Part shown: positions 1 to 10,782 of the stretch, one piece after another | Layout: each line of letters begins with the position of its first letter | How positions within the stretch are numbered: position 1 is the first letter of the stretch | Source: Cladochytrium replicatum | Taxonomy: Eukaryota; Chytridiomycota; Chytridiomycetes; Cladochytriales; Cladochytriaceae | Direction: 5' to 3' | DNA length: 64,000 nucleotides | NCBI GenBank assembly: GCA_025526935.1 | Contig: JAHLKD010000070.1 | Location: forward strand, 242,029 to 306,028 | Notes under the pieces: model-generated | Told to the model about the DNA's origin: nothing | Databases searched by the model: none | What the model saw: only the letters and a program-made list of their open reading frames with translations | Translations under genes and position numbers: made by a program

Positions 1-2
1 GT

Positions 3-968
3 GGGGACGCGAAGGCGGCGAAGAAGATTGGGAAGGGGGGGAAAGGGAAGGAAGGGAAGGAGAAGGAAGGTGGTGGGTGGTTGAAGGGAAGCAGTCATAA
101 AGATGGGGGGAGTTCGGCGGTGAATGCGTTGTGGGTGTCGGTGATTGGGAAGGTGCCGACGACCGAGGAAGGCGGGGAGAAGAAGAGGCGGGGATCGGAT
201 GCTGGGAGTGCAAATGGCGGTGGGGTAGGGGTTGTGGGGGTCGGTGTGGATGAGTTGAACACGGAAGAGTTGATATCGATTGCTGCGGAGGCGATAGCGC
301 GGTTATACGAGCAGACGAGCGTGGCGATGTACGGCGGAAAAAACGGGGGTGGGAATGGGACGATGATTGGGCTGGGACGGAACAACCATTCTGACGGGAA
401 TTTGCCGCGGAGTCTTTCGGAGACGGGGACGATGGTGCACGAATTGCAGAAGCGGGAGTCCATGATGTCGCTTGCGACGACGTCGGAGTCTGGGTCTGTG
501 AACGTGAAGCGCGCGTCGATGTTGTCGATGGCGAGCGTGTCGGAGGTAGGGAGCGGGATACTCACCCCCGTGCTTCGAAACGCGACGCCGGACTCCGACG
601 GGGGAAATTCGCCGCGACTTGGTGGAAACTCGGCGCAGCTTGCGAGTGACGGCGGGGTTCTGAGTGGGGCGGAAGGGTTTGGGACTCTGCAGAGCACGAG
701 TTCGATTGGGACTGCGATGAACGAGGAGGGCGGGGGTGGTGTTGTCGTGGACGAGGAGAAGGCGAACACGGTTGTGTATTTGGATGAGGCGACGTGGGCC
801 GTTGTGATGAGGGCTGCGGCGAGTGGGGAGGGGTTGCCGGCGGACTTGCAGGCTACGGTGGAAGCTGCTGCTGCGGCTGCCACTGCGTCAGCGGTTGCGG
901 CGGGAGGAGGGAGCGGTGCTGGGGGACGAGCAATGGCGCACGTTGGGGTTGTGCCCAGAACAGATTGA
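3..968 (+). CDS. 3' part of a low-complexity Gly/Ser/Ala-rich protein (5' end outside window)
   Basis: The frame is open from the first bases of the window to a TGA at 966-968, so this is the C-terminal part of a longer protein. The first residues visible are a Lys/Gly/Glu-rich stretch. Then come a short ordered-looking segment (VDELNTEELISIAAEAIARL), Ser-rich linkers with repeated RxSMxS-type motifs (RESMMS, RASMLS) that could be phosphorylated, a second ordered segment (YLDEATWAVVMRAAASGEG), and an Ala/Gly-rich tail. GC content and third-position G/C are high, as in a translated fungal gene. There is no in-frame ATG near the left edge that must be the start. I do not recognise the family. 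The opposite-strand open frame here is a shadow. Confidence 0.6.
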   Translation, partial: GDAKAAKKIGKGGKGKEGKEKEGGGWLKGSSHKDGGSSAVNALWVSVIGKVPTTEEGGEKKRRGSDAGSANGGGVGVVGVGVDELNTEELISIAAEAIARLYEQTSVAMYGGKNGGGNGTMIGLGRNNHSDGNLPRSLSETGTMVHELQKRESMMSLATTSESGSVNVKRASMLSMASVSEVGSGILTPVLRNATPDSDGGNSPRLGGNSAQLASDGGVLSGAEGFGTLQSTSSIGTAMNEEGGGGVVVDEEKANTVVYLDEATWAVVMRAAASGEGLPADLQATVEAAAAAATASAVAAGGGSGAGGRAMAHVGVVPRTD

Positions 969-1805
969 TGAGGGCTTTTTTAATGCTTTATGGGCTTAAT
1001 ATCTGTTTTCTTGGTGGAGTACGTTTAATGTGTTGGTCGTGAAAACGGTTTGCGAATGGTTTTGTTTGCGGTGTTTTTGGCGTGGTTTGCCTATTTCAGC
1101 AAGGTATTTTTTGTTGAGTGTTGCGGCAATTCGTGTGTTGTTCTTATATAAGAAGCTGATTTTATTGGTTTGTTTTTTTGTTTTTGTGTTGCTATGAAGT
1201 GGAGATTGCTTCTTTTTTTGTTTTTTTAAAACGAGTTCTTTGTAACTCTGATGAATACATGTGAGATTTTTTTTGTTCAGGTTGAAGGGCAGTGCAGGTC
1301 CTGTTTCCTCTGGTGTCAGATCACTGCTTTTCAAGCTCAAGCTCATTTTCGTACGTCAGGTCATGTTCATCACAGCTTCTATCGATGCAGTCAGACCTGG
1401 TTACACCAGACCCATCTGTGCAGCCCAAAATGTGGTTGTAAGGGGTGTCCAGTCTCCAGTTTGTTCGAAATAACTTTCAACAAAAAACCTGGACCACACA
1501 TCATCAATGTTCTGCTACACCATGCCCTCAGCAAGAAGTCCCTTCGCCAATACTTCCAACGTCGAAGAAGAGAGTTGAGGCATTGCAGAAACGAAACCCG
1601 AGGTTCTCCACCAAGTATCAATATGATGAGGGATGTCGGTTTGGATTTATGTCTGAGGTCTCGCTGAGCGACTCGCTTTAGATACAATGTTCGAAAAAAG
1701 ATTACTGAAAATAGAAATGAGAAACATACATTGATCATCAAAACGGGCCGTTCATCCACAGCTTCCCGCTCAAAACAAGTTCTTTTTTGCACGTTCAAGC
1801 ATTTC
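969..1805. other. Stretch without a supportable gene
   Basis: After the TGA the sequence becomes T-rich (1040-1260), which fits a 3' UTR. Short frames on both strands between 1250 and 1800 lack recognisable motifs, consistent splice signals or a credible start. One plus-strand frame ending at 1679-1681 has a basic, Ser-rich tail and could be a relic exon, but I cannot support it as a gene. Confidence 0.4.
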
Positions 1806-2500
1806 TTAGAAGAGTAGAACAGTTGAAACAGCTACACACAAAACCATCAGCCGCACAATTCCAAGTCCGCTCTGGACCACACCACCGCTGACGGTAAACA
1901 TGACCGTAAAGTCTGCGCACTGGTACCAAGTCTCATTGATGTGCGTCCAGCCGATCCCGCCGTTCGTCAGGTTGAAAACATTTAAAAGCGAAAACACATG
2001 CTGAATCGTGCCGTTGGCTCCTGGCCCGAATCCAAACTTGCTCGGCACAAACTCGACTTCCTTTCCATACGGAAACAGTTTCTCCGCGTCGCTCAATGAA
2101 TGGAACATCAAGTGACGGTCGAGTACTCCCTTGAGCTTTAATGAAGAATCGAGGATGTTGATTGTGTGGTTCCCGGCGAGGGGCTTGATCAGCTTGATTA
2201 CTTTTATTGAGGTTTCGTTTGTGAAGATGATGCCCGGGTTTGCGGAACGAGTGTTGGGGCCGCCGCAGGGGGACTGGAGCTTGGTTGCGTTGTCGTAGGC
2301 TGTGGGGTAAAGACGGGTGAAAACGCCGTCGGATGCGGAGAGTTGGTTGAAGTTGGTGCCTGGATATTCGTAGCCTTTTTGAAGTGAGTGTGAGCAGATG
2401 CAAAGTTTGGCTGAAGTTGGGAATTATTACCTGCATCAGCGCTCTCAATGCAGTGGCAAAGGAGCCATAACACGAATAATAGCACTCGATGTTTAGTCAT
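1806..2500 (-). CDS. Secreted/GPI-anchored-type protein with BIM1/X325-like domain, paralog 1
   Basis: Two exons: 2431-2500 and 1806-2374, with a 56-nt GT-AG intron that falls right after the signal peptide. The model gives 212 residues. The start ATG at 2500 opens directly into a hydrophobic signal peptide ending in SADAG. An in-frame ATG at 2527 would add nine residues. The domain carries SPCGGPNTRSANPG, a conserved His followed by INILDSSLKL, GANGTIQHVF and WYQCADFTV, the landmark motifs of the copper-acquisition-factor BIM1-like (X325) family. N-glycosylation sequons are frequent. The C-terminus is a hydrophobic tail (VLCVAVSTVLLF) with no charged residues after it, as in GPI-anchored proteins. 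The residue after the predicted cleavage is not His, unlike canonical BIM1/X325 proteins. Close paralogs lie at 2939-3664 and 5367-6011. Confidence 0.8.
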
Positions 2501-2938
2501 TGAGCATGAGAGTGAGAAGAACGTCACAGCGCTATAAATTTAGAAATTTTATCACAACAAAAATTTGACGAGCCTCAATGCCATTGTTTCCGATCACAGC
2601 AATCACCTCCAAAGTGCAACATTCATATAAGCCATAAAAACACGAGCCAATAAACAACGTTTTAGTTTTCACAACTGCCGTATAAGCTTCATGAACCATG
2701 ATAATAAGTCTCTGGCTGAGGTTCTGCAACTGCATCATCCAGTTCTAATCATTCATCCGCTGAACGTCGCAAAAGCACAAACGCTGCAGCTAAACGCATT
2801 GATCTGGACGATCCTTGCTCGATTCACAAAGATGCTGCTCATTCTAATGCTGAATGTCGCCGTCAGGCAAGGGAGCGTCCTTCAAAAGACAAAGGCAAAC
2901 AACCTGCACACAAGTCTTTTTCAAACGCTTCATCTTCT
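2501..2938. other. Intergenic region between BIM1-like paralogs 1 and 2
   Basis: This is the promoter side of paralog 1 and the downstream side of paralog 2. It is AT-rich. Short frames on both strands have no motif or splice support. Confidence 0.5.
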
Positions 2939-3664
2939 TCATAAAACTAACAGAAAGGAAAGACTGATGCCGAAAAATAGCAACCAAACGCTTCCACGCG
3001 CATCTTGAACTGCAGCGCTCACTGTTGAGCGGATGGATGTAGAGTTGACGGTAAAGTCTGCACATTGGTACCAAGTATCGTTGCCATTTCCGGGCGTGAA
3101 GACATGCTGGATTGTGCCATTTGAGCCGGTGCCCCACCCAAGCTTGTTCAATGCAACGTCGAGATCTGGCCAGATATGCTCCGAGTCGTTGATCGCCAAA
3201 GGACTGACGAAGTTAACGAGTGCGGGAAGTTTCACTGCAAGTTTCAGCGAAGCATCGAGGATGGCGATCTCATGGCGACCCACGAGCGGCTTGGTTAGCC
3301 TTACTACTTTCCCTGCTGGTGGTGAGTCTTTGGTGAGGATAATGCCTGGGCTGGTGGACCGGGCGTTAGCGCTGCCGCAGGGGGACTGGAGTTTAGTGGC
3401 GTTGTCGTAGGCTTCTGGGTACAGTCGAGTGAATACGCCATCGGATGCGGAGAGTTGGTTGAAGTTAGTTCCTGGATATTCGAAACCTAGGAGACGGCGA
3501 CATACAAGAAATGTTGGTTGGGATGACTTGTTTCAGTTTGGAGAATTTTTACCTGCATAAGCGCTCTTGGAGCAGTAGAAAAGGAGCCCGAATACGATCC
3601 ACTGTGCTGCTGATAGTTTATAGGTCCACACAAAAGGCAGCTGAGCAAGTGAACAAATTTTCAT
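2939..3664 (-). CDS. Secreted/GPI-anchored-type protein with BIM1/X325-like domain, paralog 2
   Basis: Exons are 3553-3664 and 2939-3486. The 66-nt GT-AG intron is in the same place and phase as in paralog 1. The product is 219 residues. The start at 3664 is chosen because it opens a signal peptide (about residues 1-37, ending in KSAYAG). The upstream in-frame extension is charged and lacks a hydrophobic core. The domain motifs are SPCGSANARSTSPG, GRHEIAILDASLKL, GSNGTIQHVF and WYQCADFTV. The C-terminal hydrophobic stretch (VWLLFFGISLSFLLVL) suggests a GPI signal. The mature N-terminus would be Phe/Gly rather than His. Near-identical segments such as YPGTNFNQLSASDGVFTRLYP show recent duplication with paralog 1. 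Confidence 0.8.
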
Positions 3665-4428
3665 TGAACTTTTTGCCAAATTCCAGCGTCGAGACATTGG
3701 CGTCGGGATCCAATGTTGACGAGAGGATTCAACTCCAGTGCCTCGAGTTCTTGGAAGCTCTGGCATCTGCGTGGATATTTGCTTTCGACGATTCTGAGTT
3801 TTACATGAACGTCTATTCCCCTGCTCCCTCATCACCCACCTCTTTTCAATTTCGCACTTTATCTCAAATCTCATTGCCCAGGCTTTTTTTATGGTTTCAC
3901 CGTCCAGACACCTCGGGACAAGAAAGTATCCGACCTGCTTGTTGGACGACCGTCCACCAAAAAGTATGCGCTGCTCGAAGCCCTTGAGAAAATATTTACA
4001 GTTCAATACTAAGGATCTGTCGGAAATACAGGCGTTTTCCACTTAGCAATTGCGTTGACAAACTTACATATCCTAAGCGTACATGAACTCGAGGCTTTAC
4101 AACTTAACAAGAAAATCCAAAACTTGGAGCTGTACCACCTATTCATCTTCCAGTGCGCCGAGATCCGATATCTGAACCAAAAACCGCTGCAGAACAGGTA
4201 CAAGACAATCTGTCTTACAGATCCTTCGATTGAGAAATAGTTTACTCAGCAATCTCCACAATCGCCTCGATATTTTGGAGCTCAGAGGACCTCCTTTTGA
4301 GAACGATCTGAAGAGACTCTCTGGACTTTTCATTGCTTTATGCTTTTCTTCCAGCCGTTCACAGACACGTTTCAATAATTTCCACCTCCCTTCCCAAGCC
4401 GCTCGCAGACTTCCTCCACAATTTGTTG
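3665..4428. other. Divergent intergenic region between BIM1-like paralog 2 and the GT34 gene
   Basis: The two flanking genes are transcribed away from each other, so this ~760 bp should hold both promoters. I see no supported gene inside. The frame upstream of 4429 is open, but it encodes a basic, non-signal-like leader and is treated as 5' UTR. Confidence 0.5.
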
Positions 4429-5271
4429 ATGCTGATCAGCCCTCGCTTCCGTTTCGCCATTCGCGCTCGCTTCCTCCGCATCTCAATCGTCTTACTTCTG
4501 CTCCTGTCTTTTGTCCTTGTTGCTTCGCACTTAAGTGTTCGCTGGCAACCTCCGCTCCACCGCTTCCATGCTCTAGCCACCAATCCCACCGCATCCTCTC
4601 CCTTGAAATTCGCAGTTCTAACCGTGGTCATTCCTCGCACCTTCGATCCGCTCCTCACGTTTTTCCATCTGCAACCCGACCCGTCGCTCACCATCCGCAA
4701 CAAGCTCGCTTACTGCCGTCGCCATGGGTACGACTGCCTCATCGTACGGCAATCCTCCGCATCCCATCCAAGCTGGGAAAAAGTTCACTCCATTGCACGA
4801 TGGATGCAAGACTACGACTGGATCTGGGCCATCGACGCCGACGCTCTTGTCATGAACAAGGACTTTGACCTCCCCTCCATCATCGCGGAAGCCTCCGCAT
4901 CTCAAACACCAGATCTGATCATCGCCCGCGACTACGACGATCGCGTCTTCAACGCTGGCTCGTTTCTCATCCGCACAGGGTCTAAAGACACGCCGCAGCT
5001 TGTCCGGAAATGGCTCGAACTCGAGCACAACGTCCCGCGTTTCAAGTTCCTAGAGCAGGACGCACTTTCATACCTTTATACGACAGACTATGCTGGACTG
5101 CGATCGCGGACAGTCTATGTCCCGATGCGAGCGTTTAATTCGTACTGTGCGGAACATGAAGTCGAGCAGTTTAGATACAGACAGGGAGACTTTGTAGTGC
5201 ACTTCCCGGGACAGTGCAAACATCTGCTTATACAGTTCCTGAACGATCATCGCGTTGATCTTGTGAAATAA
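4429..5271 (+). CDS. GT34 family alpha-glycosyltransferase (GMA12/MNN10 type), type II membrane protein
   Basis: Single-exon gene. The ATG at 4429 gives 280 residues with a short basic N-terminus and one transmembrane anchor (ISIVLLLLLSFVLVAS), the usual Golgi type II topology. An upstream in-frame ATG at 4333 would add 32 residues and place the anchor deeper. The catalytic domain shows IRNKLAYCRRHGYDC, the metal/nucleotide-sugar DxD in WIWAIDADALVMN, a FNAGSFLIRTG element, FLEQDALSYLY, and a C-terminal VVHFPGQCKH matching the HF-G-C signature of GT34. Family members add alpha-1,2/1,6-mannose or galactose to N-glycans in the Golgi. The exact linkage cannot be read from sequence. It lies between glycosylated, secreted BIM1-like paralogs, but no direct functional link is shown. 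Confidence 0.88.
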   Translation: MLISPRFRFAIRARFLRISIVLLLLLSFVLVASHLSVRWQPPLHRFHALATNPTASSPLKFAVLTVVIPRTFDPLLTFFHLQPDPSLTIRNKLAYCRRHGYDCLIVRQSSASHPSWEKVHSIARWMQDYDWIWAIDADALVMNKDFDLPSIIAEASASQTPDLIIARDYDDRVFNAGSFLIRTGSKDTPQLVRKWLELEHNVPRFKFLEQDALSYLYTTDYAGLRSRTVYVPMRAFNSYCAEHEVEQFRYRQGDFVVHFPGQCKHLLIQFLNDHRVDLVK

Positions 5272-5366
5272 TTATACGGGGGGCATGGTCGAGGCTTCCA
5301 TGTGGACTTTAGCACTTTATTCAACTGTGACATGTACATAACTTCATCTTGGGGTGTTTACTTTCT

Positions 5367-6011
5367 TCATACAAGTAGAACAATCGAAACCCAAACACAG
5401 ATCACCAAAACCCACACGCTACCTCGCAATTTCTGATGAGCATCGCTGACTGGCCCGCCAACGATGACTGGCCCGCCAACGGTGAAATCGGCACACTGAT
5501 ACCAAGTCTCATTTGTCCTTTCCGGCATGAATACATGCTGAATCGTCCCATTGGATCCCTTCGCGCCCAATCCATACCTCGAAGGGTAGAACTTTGCGTC
5601 AGCCACGATGATCTCGGACCACGGAATCACGGTCAGATTGAGCACTTCGCCTTTCAGATTCAATGAGGCGTCGAGGATGTTGAGGACGTGGATACCGACA
5701 TGGGGTCCGTTTATGCTGATCACTGTTATATTTGTGGTTGAAATGTTGCCGGGGTTGTTGGATCTTGTGTTGGCGCCGCCGCAGGGGGGTTGGTATTTGG
5801 TGGTAGGGTCGTATGACGAGGGGTACAGGCGGGGGAATACGCCGTCTGGTGTTGAGAGGAGGTTGGTTGTTTCGGCTGCTGTTGGAAAGGAGGTTAGGTC
5901 GGTCTGTGAAGGTGTTTGGATTTTTTGGGGATCAGCACCTTGGGTGGAAGGAAAATAGAGACAGAGGAGCCAGATTGGCAATGAGATTGCTGAGAGGGCG
6001 ATAAGTTTCAT
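5367..6011 (-). CDS. Secreted/GPI-anchored-type protein with BIM1/X325-like domain, paralog 3
   Basis: This is an intronless member of the family, 214 residues from the ATG at 6011. The signal peptide is followed by an unusually long Thr/Ser/Pro/Gln-rich linker before the domain. Domain landmarks are PPCGGANTRSNNPG, GIHVLNILDASLNLKGEV, GSNGTIQHVF and WYQCADFTV. The C-terminus is hydrophobic (SVWVLVICVWVSIVLLV) with a GPI-signal look. It is more diverged than paralogs 1 and 2 and lacks their intron. The residue after the signal peptide is Ala/Asp, so a histidine brace of the canonical kind cannot form at the N-terminus. It is convergent with the GT34 gene, with about 95 bp between their stop codons. 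Confidence 0.8.
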   Translation of the reverse strand: MKLIALSAISLPIWLLCLYFPSTQGADPQKIQTPSQTDLTSFPTAAETTNLLSTPDGVFPRLYPSSYDPTTKYQPPCGGANTRSNNPGNISTTNITVISINGPHVGIHVLNILDASLNLKGEVLNLTVIPWSEIIVADAKFYPSRYGLGAKGSNGTIQHVFMPERTNETWYQCADFTVGGPVIVGGPVSDAHQKLRGSVWVLVICVWVSIVLLV

Positions 6012-6283
6012 GATGATGAGGTCAAGAGTGAGTGTGCTCGGGGCACAACGGCACGGATGGGTGCCAACTTGAAAATTTGTCAACAGATAAAAAATAACGA
6101 CCTATTATGATGTCGAACTGGTATCACATGGTAGGTAATTGATTAAATAACGCTACCACTGAATGAGTCAGTCACCGAATTGTCATGACCCGTTCAGTGT
6201 GCCGCACCACCGCTCCCGTTCCCACGCCCCTTGCCATCATTAATTCATTAATTTGGAACAATTCAAACTTTTCGAACATCAAA

Positions 6284-8749
6284 ATGGACGGGAATGTCTC
6301 GGCCAGCGACGATGCCAACCATGCTTGGGCTTCGACTGCTACTCTCGAAAAAGGAAAAACTGCCTACATCCCCCAATCCAGTTCACATGAGAGTCTGCCG
6401 TCGTCGTTGACTCGAAACTCAACGACTGCCTCTCTCACCTCAGCTTCTCCAAGCCCTCGTCGTCGCTCTTCAGGCGCTTCGACCTCCATCTCTTCCCATT
6501 CCGAACTATCTGCTTCCTCCTCGTCGTCCTCTTCCACAACTCCCATTGCAGCACGGCGCGTGACACTCACCTCTTCAGCTCTCTCCTACGACCCTCCACC
6601 CTCAAACCACTCCACTGGCAACTTCAGAATCCACATCCCCTCATCACGCTTCAGCGCAACCTTACCCTCTCTCCTCAGCAGCGCATCTAGCACTGTACCA
6701 GAAGCGTTCCCAGTCGATGACGGTACCGCATACCACCCTTCAAATCTCCACCAGCAGAACCAGTTCGTCACTGGGATTGCCGTTGCTGGCCCGCTGAGAC
6801 CACCAGCTGTCACCGCAGCTCAAACCGCACCCAACTCTCGGAATAACAACCAAAACGAGCCTAGACGGAATTGGGCTCAGCAGGTTTTGGAGGAACAGAG
6901 GGACGAGAAGGCGGAATTGCGGAACGGGGCGTTGGTATATAATAGGGACGAGAAGGGCGGTGGGGGCAACGGAAACGGTGCAGAGTTTTTGCCGAGTGTT
7001 GCTGCGGAAGCGTTGCGCCTTGCTCGACGCGATGTGTTCAACATGCCACCTTTACCAGCCTACTCTGCCGCTATTGGAGAAGGGAAAGGACCCGCGGTTC
7101 CAGAAGAAATTCACGATGCGGTAGTTGTGGAGGACTCTGCGCGGGGTCATTGGGGTCGCAGAGAGTCCGAGACCGCCGCATTGGTTTCGCCAGTACACCC
7201 GCCACCGCGATACATGTCGGGGCTTGGAAGCTTGTCTCAGCTTTTTGCGGAGGACAATAAGAGGTCAGAGGGGAATGGTGGGAGTGGAAGTAATTCGAGG
7301 CGAAGTGTGCCTGAGATGGCGCAGGTTCGGCATCCGGGGAGCTTAGTACATGCGGACACGGTTCTTGGACGTGTGAGTGGATCCGGATCGCTGGTAAGAC
7401 ACCAGTCTGGCGAAATCCTGCATGGCGTTCGGACGCGGATGAAAGGGAAGTCCGCGAGGAGACACGAGGTGGACTACGATGAGAGTAGTGGTAGCAATAG
7501 CAGCGATAGCAGAGATGATGACATGGACTCGCAGGCGACGCTAGCTAGAAACACTGACGAGTATGCGCATTTAACCGCAAAAGACTTGCCGCGTCATCCA
7601 TGGTGGATGTTTTGGAAGAAGAGAAAGGCAGAAACTGGGAAAGGCGGCGCGGGCGTGTTCCGCGGGCGTCAACGGAAGCGGCGAAAACGGCACCCGCTTG
7701 CTTTCATTGACCCATCGTCTCCACGTGGACGACGGATGCTCATGGTCGTGATCTGCTTGTCGCTGGCTATGATTGCCGCGAGCGTAGTAGCTGGGATCGT
7801 GATTGGGATGCGGATGGACGATCAGGGTGGTGCGCCGAAAGTGGCACCTGATATTGGCAAGAACGCGTCGTTTACTCTTCCTCCTCCACCACCGCCCAAG
7901 TTCTTGTACAGCGTGAACCCGGACATTGCAGAGTTTTGCAAGACATGTGACGTCAAAGGAATGACATGTGTTTGTGGTGAGTTTGGCCCATTTCACAATC
8001 TTCTCGAGCAATTTTCAGCTAACTGAATTACAGCAAACGACAAGCGATTCGGGAGACCGCCACCACCGCCCGGCCCACCCCCCACAAACTCACCCAAGCC
8101 TGAATTGTTCGTCGGGAACAACACCAGCTCCCTCACTTCCGGAAACAGCAGTTTCATAGGTTCTTTCGACGACGAGGAAGGCGAGAGGCCTACTGGCGAC
8201 ATCTCCCGCAGCGACGCCGAGCAGAGCGAGCTCGAGACACCCGCCGACGACCCCGTCGAACTCAGCGACGACAGATCAAAGTCCGGCCCGTCATTCAACA
8301 TGCGCGCGCGGCTCAAGCGACGGGACGATCCCGTCGATGACGAAGAATCACATGCCGAAGATGACCACGGCGACCGGCCCCGACGGAACAAGCGCAACGA
8401 TAAGCGCAAAGACAAGGAGCGGAGTACCACCGTGACACGGGTGCGTGGGTCGTCGACCACCACGACGGCGAGCGGGAGCACGAGCACGCGCGTCACGCCG
8501 ACACGGTCGACGAACGGGACAGTTGTGAGTGTTTCGGAGACGAGTGGGACGACCGAGAGCACGACGCCGACGTCGGGTGGTGGGGTCGGGAAGGACCTGC
8601 GATCGAACATGTGGTGCTGGTGCGCGGCGAAAGCGTCGAGTGCACCCGGGGATCATGCCCATCCTCCCGGGACGGAACGGAGGGAACCGACGGCTAGTGG
8701 GAGGTCAGGTGTGGCTCCGAAGACGACGGCGACGGGGAAACGCAGATGA
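6284..8749 (+). CDS. Large Ser-rich single-pass membrane protein, function unknown
   Basis: Exons 6284-7976 and 8034-8749 are joined by a 57-nt GT-AG intron, giving 802 residues. An in-frame ATG at 6185 would add 33. Residues 1 to about 480 are hydrophilic, very Ser-rich and probably disordered, ending in Lys/Arg-rich patches (RGRQRKRRKRHP). One transmembrane helix follows at about 486-508 (VVICLSLAMIAASVVAGIVIGM). Just outside it is a Cys cluster (EFCKTCDVKGMTCVC), then a poly-Pro segment and a long acidic/basic Ser/Thr-rich tail. The intron cuts directly after the Cys cluster. The layout resembles fungal plasma-membrane sensor or cell-wall-linked proteins, but no known domain is recognised. 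Orientation in the membrane is inferred from the basic residues before the helix. Confidence 0.7.
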
Positions 8750-9284
8750 GGTCGCGGGTAGCGTGAAGGGGCGGTTTTGTGCGGTGATTTTGAAGAATTT
8801 TCGATTCAAGGGACGTGTTGAAACAAATTTGGGTTTTTCTTGGCCAGTAATGTTTCTTTGCTTTTGGTCCGCGTTTGGTTGATGTTTAGCCCTAAATATC
8901 AGGCAGAGGAAATCGGTTTGTTTCCGTACTTTGATGAACAACAAAACAAAACAACTATGTGATTTTGGTTATTCTGGCGGTCAGCTCGGTTCTTTTTCCT
9001 CTTCTTTACTGCTACACTTTCAGTTTTCTTTTCCATGGCGATCAAGTGGGTTGTGAATACTGTTAAATGGAACACAGTGAATAAATGCGTTCATGAACAA
9101 ACAACACACTTCTTGAAAGCAATTGATTTATAGAAGTATATATCCTCATATTTATCGCCAGTACAGTACGCCATCATTGGTAATCAAACCTAAAGGTTAC
9201 AAATGAAGCCATCAAATCACGTTTGTCGAGGTCGGGGGCGTTGTGTTTGCAAACAGCAATAAGTGTGCTCTTCGGAGCATGATG
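8750..9284. other. Intergenic, no gene seen
   Basis: 3' flank of the membrane-protein gene, AT-rich. Small frames on both strands lack support. Confidence 0.5.
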
Positions 9285-9947
9285 CTACGTCAATGACCGG
9301 ATCGTAATCACCGTATCTGCATTCAGCGCATTCCAGTATGCTCCATCCCACTCGTACATCTCCGCCCCAACAAAAATGTAAAACGTGGCTCGCGTGTCGG
9401 TCCTCAAGCAGACAACACGAAGCAGCACGCCGTGTGCCATGAAGCCCGAGATTGCGACGAAAGCGCTGTGGTACCCGCGAAAAATTCTAAGATGGCGCTG
9501 GCGGTGAGCGCTTCGGCCATGACGGGATATTTGCCGTTGAGCTGTGAAGATGTAGGTATACGTGTGGGTGATAGAGGTGTTGCTTTTTCTGATCATGACT
9601 CGATATAGACCATCCATTACCGTGAGAGGGTCACCCGGCCTTATCCTGAAATGAACATTGATGAAACCATCTCGCCTAACCCACCGTACGTCCATATGCA
9701 GCATTATGTTTTAGGTGATTTTAAAGCTGATCGTCATCGTGCACACGTACAGCCGAACTTCCCCGCCGATTTCAAGCAGATCATGCTCGAAAATTACAAC
9801 GAAATAGACGCTCTTTTTCCGAGGAAGTGTTCGCCCTCATCGCACTCTCCCACGACCCTTCCCACTGACATCATTGAATACAAGGCATCCCAACGCACAA
9901 CTCATGATCACTATAATCATTATCTGGTGGGAACTGTATATTTTTAG
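9285..9947. other. Possible coding segments on both strands, unresolved
   Basis: On the minus strand a frame ends at 9285 with a protein-like C-terminus (TRATFYIFVGAEMYEWDG followed by AYWNALNADTVITIRSLT). On the plus strand a segment from about 9609 to 9947 reads TIHYRERVTRPYPEMNIDET, then SPNPPYVHMQHYVL, then QIMLENYNEIDALFPRK, and is preceded by an AG that could be a 3' splice site. Codon use looks plausible on each strand, but I cannot join either to a start with clean splice phase, and neither matches a family I know. Either may be a real short gene, overlapping tail-to-tail with the other. Confidence 0.25.
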
Positions 9948-10750
9948 ATGGAGATGCGTTGACGTTGGTCGTGCAAGACCACGCCGGTCTGTCCATTCCG
10001 GCAACGTCCAAAAGGGACGCTGGACGGATGTACCCAGAGTCAAAAGAGGGCGTGGCGAATCCCCGGCTGTGACGTGTTGTGCGCTAGGGGACATACTTCA
10101 CATATTGGACAAATGGGTTGTACCGGAGCACGATCCACGTTTAAGTTCGAGAAGGACTGGTTCTCGTTTGGGTTCTTAACGATGGGGCCGTGTGGAGCGC
10201 GAGCTTGGGCGTGCTGTGGCGTGCGTGATGTGGTATAAAGTTGCTTAATGGCAAGATAACGCCGAAGACCCATGTGCAGAGAAAGGGTGGAGGCTTTGAT
10301 TTTAAAGGAAGAAAGTGTTGTTTTTATTTTGGTTTCTTTGTATGCAACAGTTGCTTTCCTAAAATATACAACAGCGTGCCGCGTTGCTTGCAGTAATATT
10401 CTCTTACTTGAAATCAGCCCCTGAGAAGATCCGATAATCAACCGTTCAGAAGTGGAGCCGCACTGTAAATCTCCATAGAAAACAAAAACAAAAGAAGTAC
10501 TCCACAATCGCGATTGATATGGCTCCAAAGGCGTCTTGCACATGAGGGTCCATTGCAAGTGGTATAAATAGATAAACCCGTCGCATCTCTTCGAAATTGT
10601 GATAATAATAATGTACTATTCCTTTCACCGCTAGTATTACCCAGTGTCTATTTTTGTGTATTTTATTTTATTTCCTTATTTTTCAAATTGATTGCTGTGG
10701 CTCTGTCTCGTGCCACTCGTCCGCAATTCAATTCATTTCGGTTCAACTCG
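9948..10750. other. Intergenic, no gene seen
   Basis: No frame with family motifs or splice support. The region becomes strongly AT-rich after 10600, towards the promoter of the kinase gene. Confidence 0.45.
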
Positions 10751-10782
10751 ATTCAATAATTCAATAATTCAATAATTCAATT
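10751..10782 (+). repeat. Microsatellite of four ATTCAATA-type units
   Basis: The 8-mer ATTCAATA is repeated about four times, and related ATTCAATTC words continue on both sides. It lies about 300 bp before the kinase start codon, in its 5' flank. Confidence 0.85.

Noticed and set aside
95-883. Long minus-strand open frame opposite the 5' partial gene
   Set aside because: Its Pro/Ser-rich translation is the complement of a GC-rich Gly/Ser frame. It has no motif, and the plus frame continues in from the window edge with better composition.
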